The notes under the pieces were generated by a model, which made no database searches, had not been told where the DNA came from, and worked only from the letters and a program-made list of their open reading frames with translations. Made by a program: the position numbers and the translations under genes. 43,690 bases of DNA. Source: Acidimicrobiaceae bacterium. Its GTDB lineage: Bacteria > Actinomycetota > Acidimicrobiia > Acidimicrobiales > RAAP-2. Positions 39,902 to 43,690 of the stretch are shown one piece after another. The DNA is taken from positions 1-43,690 of the forward strand of contig PLRX01000158.1 of assembly GCA_003164095.1 (NCBI GenBank), read 5' to 3'. Every line of letters starts with the position of its first letter. Position 1 is the first letter of the stretch.

Positions 39902-40215
39902 TGGCCGCCGGGCGCGTCCGCGACGACGCCGGCGGCGTGTGGATCGTGACCGGCTGGGTCCTCGGCTTCCTCGTCTACGCATGCGTGTTGCTCGCCTGGC
40001 ACGCCGGCTTCACCGCTGCGACGGTGTTCGTCGTCATCCCCCCATTGCTCCTCGTCATGATCGGGGCGGGCAACCTGATCAGCGGTCGGCGGTCCGGGCG
40101 TCCGGCGCCGAGGTTCAACCGACCCGACCCGGTGCCGCTGGCCACGTTGCGGGGCGACCAGGATGTGGCCCCGGGAGGCGACGGCTCCGGCGGGGGTCCC
40201 GGGCCCGGACGATGA
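39901..40215 (+). CDS. Small two-segment membrane protein, hypothetical
   Basis: This 104-residue protein has two hydrophobic segments (about 13-33 and 40-60; WIVTGWVLGFLVYACVLLAW and VFVVIPPLLLVMIGAG) and a basic, Pro/Gly-rich cytoplasmic-like tail. Function unknown. It is wedged between uppS and recO with TGATG and ATGA overlaps, so it is translated with them. Confidence 0.75.
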   Translation: MAAGRVRDDAGGVWIVTGWVLGFLVYACVLLAWHAGFTAATVFVVIPPLLLVMIGAGNLISGRRSGRPAPRFNRPDPVPLATLRGDQDVAPGGDGSGGGPGPGR

Positions 40216-40937
40216 CCCAGTTCCGCGACCGGGGAGTGGTGCTGCGCACCATCCGCCTGGGGGAGGCGGACCGGATCGTCACCCTGATGACCGAGCACCA
40301 CGGCAAGGTCCGTGCCGTCGCCAAGGGCGTGCGCCGCACCACCTCCAAGTTCGGCTCGCGCCTCGAGCCCCTCAGCCACGTCGCCCTGCTGGGCTGGCAA
40401 GGACGGGGCGACCTCGACACGATCAACCAGGTGGAGGTCATCGACACCTTCCGGCCCGTCCGTGAGGACCTCGACCGCATGTCGGCCGCCCTGTCGATGT
40501 TGGAGGTCGTGGACCAGGTGGGTCAGGAGCGGCACGCCAACCCCCGCCTCTACGAGATGTCCGTCCGGGCCCTGGCCGCGCTCGCCGGTCAGGACTCGCC
40601 CATGGTGGCGCCCGCCTTCTTCCTCAAGGTGCTCGCACTCGAGGGGTCGGCCCCGTTCCTCGACGGCTGTGTCTCGTGCGGCCAGGACGACGATACCCAG
40701 CTCGTGGCCTTCGACATCGTGGAGGGCGGCGTCCTGTGCCGGGCCTGCCGGCGCGGTCGGCCACTGTCGCCGGAGGGACTCGACCTCCTGCGCCGGACGC
40801 TCGGCGGGGGGCTCTCCGGCGTGCTGGCCGAGCCCCGGACCGCCACCACCGACGAGGTCACCACACTCGCCACCGAGGCCATGGAGGCCCATCTCGACCG
40901 CCGGCTCCGCTCCGTCCGGGCCGGCCAGGTCACCTGA
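40212..40937 (+). CDS. recO: DNA repair protein RecO
   Basis: This 241-residue RecO works in the RecFOR pathway to load RecA onto SSB-coated gaps and to anneal strands. The N-terminal OB domain begins FRDRGVVLRTIRLGEADRIVT and continues through VRAVAKGVRRTTSKFGSRLEP. A C-terminal zinc finger has Cys153, Cys156, Cys176 and Cys179. ATG 40212 overlaps the preceding stop (ATGA). The uppS-recO neighbourhood next to glyS is widespread in bacteria. Confidence 0.96.
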   Translation: MTQFRDRGVVLRTIRLGEADRIVTLMTEHHGKVRAVAKGVRRTTSKFGSRLEPLSHVALLGWQGRGDLDTINQVEVIDTFRPVREDLDRMSAALSMLEVVDQVGQERHANPRLYEMSVRALAALAGQDSPMVAPAFFLKVLALEGSAPFLDGCVSCGQDDDTQLVAFDIVEGGVLCRACRRGRPLSPEGLDLLRRTLGGGLSGVLAEPRTATTDEVTTLATEAMEAHLDRRLRSVRAGQVT

Positions 40938-40956
40938 GCCGGGGGACGGCGGCCGG

Positions 40957-42309
40957 ATGACCCCGTCCGCGGTCGTCGTGTGGTTCCGACGCGACCTGCG
41001 ACTCGCCGACCACCCGGCACTGCAGGCAGCGGCCGACGAGGCGCGCACCCTGGGCCGCTCGCTGCTCGGCCTGTTCGTCGTCGAGGAAGGGCTGCTCGCC
41101 ACCGGTGGACCCAATCGCCGCGCCTACCTGGCCCGGACCCTGGCCGCGCTGGACGGAGCGCTCGACGGCCGGCTGGTGCTGAGGCGGGGCAGGCCGGAGG
41201 CGGTCGTCCCGCAGGTGGCAGCCGAAGTGTCGGCGTCGACGGTCCATGCCACCGGCGACTGCGCTCCCTACGGGCGACGCCGCGATGCCCGCGTGGCCGA
41301 GGCCCTCGCCGGCGACGATCGCCGCCTGGTGCGCACCGGCTCGCCCTACGCCGTGTCGCCGGGTCGGGTGCTCACCGGCGACGGGGGCCCGTACCGGGTG
41401 TTCACACCGTTCCGACGCGCCTGGGCGGCGCACGGCTGGCCCGCCCCGACGGACGCTCCTGCCGGCGTGCGGTGGGCGCAGGCGGGCCGCGAGCTGGCAC
41501 CGGCCGACCTCGAGCCCGACGCGGGTGACATCACCGCCACGCTGCCCACCGCCGGCGAGGCCGCCGCCACCGACCTGTCGGGCGCGTTCCTCGGCGGACC
41601 GTTCGCCACCTACGACGAGGACCGCGACCGGCCGGACCTGGCCGGCACCTCCCGGCTCTCGCCCCACCTCCGGTTCGGAGCGATCCACCCCCGCCAGATC
41701 CTGGACCGGGTGCCGGCCGGCACGTCGGGCGACGTGTTCCGTTCCGAGTTGGCCTGGCGGGAGTTCTACGCCGACGTGCTGTGGCACCGGCCGGACTCGG
41801 CGTGGGCCCCGCTGTCACCCGTCGGCGCCCACCTCCGGACCGACACCGGCCCCGAGGCCGACGCCCGGTTTGCCGCATGGGTGGCGGGGCGCACCGGCTA
41901 CCCGCTCGTCGATGCCGGGATGCGCCAGCTGTCGGCCGAGGGCTGGATGCACAACCGCCTGCGGATGCTCACGGCCTCGTTCCTCGTGAAGGACCTCCAC
42001 CTGCCCTGGCAGCGGGGGGCGGCCCACTTCCTGGACCTGCTCGTCGACGGCGACCTGGCCTCCAACAACCACGGGTGGCAGTGGGTGGCCGGGACGGGCA
42101 CTGACGCCGCCCCCTTCTACCGGGTGTTCAGCCCCGACCGGCAGGCCGAGCGCCTCGATCCCGCCGGCGCCTACGTGGCCCGCTACGTGCCCGAGCACGG
42201 CACCCCCGACTACCCGGCGCCGATCGTGGACCACGCCGTCGAGCGGGCGGAGGCACTGGACCGTTGGCAGGAGGCCAAGGAGACGGCCGCCCGGGCCGGG
42301 TCGGCATGA
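40957..42309 (+). CDS. phr: Deoxyribodipyrimidine photolyase (cryptochrome/photolyase family)
   Basis: This 450-residue photolyase has an N-terminal antenna domain (VVVWFRRDLRLADHPAL) and a C-terminal FAD domain with RLSPHLRFGAIHPRQ, ELAWREFYADVLW, WMHNRLRM and NNHGWQWVAGTGTDA. These are typical of class I CPD photolyases that repair UV pyrimidine dimers using light. ATG 40957 follows a GGGGGA sequence 20 bases after recO. The stop overlaps hemW (ATGA). Phr within the uppS-recO-hemW run groups two DNA-repair genes in one transcript. Confidence 0.95.
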   Translation: MTPSAVVVWFRRDLRLADHPALQAAADEARTLGRSLLGLFVVEEGLLATGGPNRRAYLARTLAALDGALDGRLVLRRGRPEAVVPQVAAEVSASTVHATGDCAPYGRRRDARVAEALAGDDRRLVRTGSPYAVSPGRVLTGDGGPYRVFTPFRRAWAAHGWPAPTDAPAGVRWAQAGRELAPADLEPDAGDITATLPTAGEAAATDLSGAFLGGPFATYDEDRDRPDLAGTSRLSPHLRFGAIHPRQILDRVPAGTSGDVFRSELAWREFYADVLWHRPDSAWAPLSPVGAHLRTDTGPEADARFAAWVAGRTGYPLVDAGMRQLSAEGWMHNRLRMLTASFLVKDLHLPWQRGAAHFLDLLVDGDLASNNHGWQWVAGTGTDAAPFYRVFSPDRQAERLDPAGAYVARYVPEHGTPDYPAPIVDHAVERAEALDRWQEAKETAARAGSA

Positions 42310-43487
42310 TGGGGAGCACCCCCGCCGACCTCGCCGGCGACACCGGGGCCGATCGCAGCGTCGATCGTGGTGCCGATCGTGGTGCCGAGGGCTCGGGCGA
42401 CCCGACCGGGCGACCGTTCGGGGTCTACGTCCACGTGCCGTTCTGCCGCCACCGGTGCGACTACTGCGCCTTCGCCACCTACACCGACCGGGACCACCTC
42501 ATGGAGGCCTACGCCGCGGCCTGCGTGACCGAGCTCGAGCGGGCAGTCGAACGCGAGGGCCTCCCGGCTGCCACCTCGGTGTTCTTCGGGGGCGGGACCC
42601 CGTCGCGTCTACCGGCCGACCTCCTGGTGTCGGTGCTCCACGCCGTCCCGCGCAGCCCGGGGGCCGAGGTGACGGTCGAGTGTAACCCGGAGGACGTGAC
42701 CGGCGACCTGCTGGCCGTCTACCGGAGTGCCGGTGTGACACGGGTCTCCCTCGGGGTGCAGTCCACCGTCGGTCACGTCCTCAAGGGCCTGGGCAGGAGG
42801 CACGGTCCCGACCACGTGACCACGGCCGCCACTCTGGTGGCGGGCGCGGGGTTCGACTCCTGGAACCTCGACCTCATCATGGGCGGGGCGGGGGAGAGCG
42901 ACGAGGACTGGGAGCGGAGCCTGTCCGACCTGCTGGGCCTGGCGTCGCCGCCGCCCCACCTGAGTGCCTATGCACTGACGGTGGAGCCGGGCACGCCGCT
43001 CGCCCGCACACCCGACCGCCATCCCGACGACGACGTCCAGGCCACGAGGTACGAGACGGCCGACCGGGTGCTCGACGGGGCCGGGTACCGGTGGGAGGAG
43101 ATCTCCAATTGGGCGCGCCCCGGGCACGAGTGCCGCCACAACCACCTCTACTGGGAGCAGGGCGACTACCGCGGCATCGGGTCGGCGGCCCACTCCCACC
43201 GGGACGGCCGTCGCTGGTGGAACGTCCGGACGCCCGACCGCTTCGTCGCACTGATCGACGACGACCGGTCGACCGAGGCGGGGGAGGAGGTCCTGGACGG
43301 CCCGGCCCGGGAATTCGAGGCACTGGCCCTCGCCCTGCGCACACCCGCCGGGGTGCCCGACGGGGCGCTCCCTGACGATCCGGACCTGGACGGGCTCGTC
43401 GACCGGTCGTCCGGCCGGGCGGTGCTGACGGTGCGGGGGCGCCTGCTGGCGAACGCCGTCACCCGCCGCCTCGTCGTACCGACCTGA
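42306..43487 (+). CDS. hemW: HemW-type radical SAM protein (heme chaperone)
   Basis: This 393-residue radical SAM protein has CRHRCDYC with Cys47, Cys51 and Cys54 (CxxxCxxC) binding the 4Fe-4S cluster, FFGGGTPSRL for SAM binding, and a C-terminal HemN-like domain. The short HemW form lacks the N-terminal extension of true coproporphyrinogen dehydrogenase and is thought to insert heme into proteins. An N-terminal tail of about 35 residues includes an imperfect 12-base repeat. ATG 42306 overlaps the photolyase stop (ATGA). In many genomes hemW sits between lepA and hrcA; here it is downstream of recO/phr. Confidence 0.93.
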   Translation: MMGSTPADLAGDTGADRSVDRGADRGAEGSGDPTGRPFGVYVHVPFCRHRCDYCAFATYTDRDHLMEAYAAACVTELERAVEREGLPAATSVFFGGGTPSRLPADLLVSVLHAVPRSPGAEVTVECNPEDVTGDLLAVYRSAGVTRVSLGVQSTVGHVLKGLGRRHGPDHVTTAATLVAGAGFDSWNLDLIMGGAGESDEDWERSLSDLLGLASPPPHLSAYALTVEPGTPLARTPDRHPDDDVQATRYETADRVLDGAGYRWEEISNWARPGHECRHNHLYWEQGDYRGIGSAAHSHRDGRRWWNVRTPDRFVALIDDDRSTEAGEEVLDGPAREFEALALALRTPAGVPDGALPDDPDLDGLVDRSSGRAVLTVRGRLLANAVTRRLVVPT

Positions 43488-43493
43488 TCCGTC

Positions 43494-43533
43494 GACCGGC
43501 ACCCCACACCCACCGCCGCGGCCCGTGCCGGTC
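43494..43533 (+). terminator. Inverted repeat after hemW
   Basis: GACCGGCAC (43494-43502) and GTGCCGGTC (43525-43533) form a 9-bp stem with a 22-base loop, 6 bases after the hemW stop and before the glyS promoter. No T-tract. Confidence 0.4.
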
Positions 43534-43570
43534 ACAGCGACGTGCGGGACGGCGCCCGCGGGCCACCCGG

Positions 43571-43576
43571 TACGAT
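43571..43576 (+). promoter_or_regulatory. Leaderless -10 box for glyS
   Basis: TACGAT ends 8 bases before ATG 43585; no Shine-Dalgarno sequence lies between. Confidence 0.45.
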
Positions 43577-43584
43577 TCCCCCCT

Positions 43585-43690
43585 ATGCCTGAGCCGGAAG
43601 CACCAGACGACGCAGTGTCCGAGCGGACCGACCTCATGGAGAAGGTGGTCGGCCTGTGCAAGCGCCGGGGCTTCATCTTCCAGTCGGCCG
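43585..43690 (+). CDS. glyS: Glycyl-tRNA synthetase, N-terminal fragment (runs off window)
   Basis: Thirty-five codons are visible before the window ends. After an acidic tail, LMEKVVGLCKRRGFIFQSA matches the start of the dimeric class II glycyl-tRNA synthetase, which charges tRNA-Gly. A preceding recO/uppS neighbourhood fits this assignment. The truncation is due to the window edge, not a broken gene. Confidence 0.8.
   Translation, partial: MPEPEAPDDAVSERTDLMEKVVGLCKRRGFIFQSA

Noticed and set aside
1-43690. CRISPR arrays, tRNA or rRNA genes, insertion sequences
   Set aside because: No regularly spaced identical repeats with unique spacers, no tRNA-like T-loop/CCA patterns, and no transposase or terminal inverted repeats were recognised by eye. 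A tRNAscan or covariance search would be needed to be definitive.

Overview
The window is a GC-rich, densely coded chromosomal segment of an actinobacterium. Evidence for the phylum: frequent GTG starts, four-base start/stop overlaps, a BldD-type regulator, an F420-type luciferase-like oxidoreductase, a DtxR-family repressor with SH3 domain, and CIRCE/HrcA control. Gene content and the prevalence of leaderless -10 boxes would fit a lineage outside Mycobacterium and Streptomyces, perhaps Acidimicrobiia; that placement is inference.

Region 1 (about 100-14634) is an accessory oxidative-metabolism block. A TetR-family regulator heads a leftward operon (TetR, CYP123-like P450, SDR, CYP51-like P450, CxxHxxC ferredoxin), followed on the same strand by an NTF2-like protein, a Gfo/Idh/MocA oxidoreductase and a TesB-like thioesterase. 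Across a palindrome-rich divergent promoter runs a rightward operon: beta-hydroxyacid dehydrogenase, aldehyde dehydrogenase, carboxymuconolactone decarboxylase-like protein, SDR, enoyl-CoA hydratase, luciferase-like oxidoreductase and PaaI-like thioesterase. A branched-chain-type ABC substrate-binding lipoprotein follows under its own promoter and operator candidate. The core has the composition and arrangement remembered for the M. tuberculosis Rv0763c-Rv0771 (cyp51/cyp123/aldA) neighbourhood. The set is suited to hydroxylating a hydrophobic substrate, oxidising the alcohol and aldehyde, and passing an acyl-CoA on to beta-oxidation-like steps.

Region 2 (14689-17944) holds an SRAP/YedK-type DNA-protein crosslink protein, rpsT and lepA. 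Region 3 (17955-26473) is a small surface-polysaccharide island: two GT4 glycosyltransferases, a Wzx-like flippase, a fused double alpha/beta-hydrolase, an acidic repeat-bearing hypothetical protein, a GT2 glycosyltransferase and a DtxR-family regulator. It lies between lepA and hrcA, where many bacteria carry hemW.

Region 4 (26647-35220) is a housekeeping run: CIRCE, hrcA, dnaJ, rsmE, a BldD-like c-di-GMP regulator, an excisionase-type HTH protein, a HIT protein, phoH, ybeY, a CNNM/CBS membrane protein and era. Region 5 (35302-43690) contains a leftward dinG-like helicase and a leftward pair (TSUP permease and cysteine-rich protein), then uppS, a small membrane protein, recO, photolyase, hemW and the first 35 codons of glycyl-tRNA synthetase, which runs off the window.

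No tRNA, rRNA, transposase, integrase or CRISPR array was recognised. A -10-like TANNNT box lies 5-9 nt before about a dozen start codons, which suggests widespread leaderless transcription. In two cases the leaderless start is a mini-ORF whose stop overlaps the real gene's GTG start.
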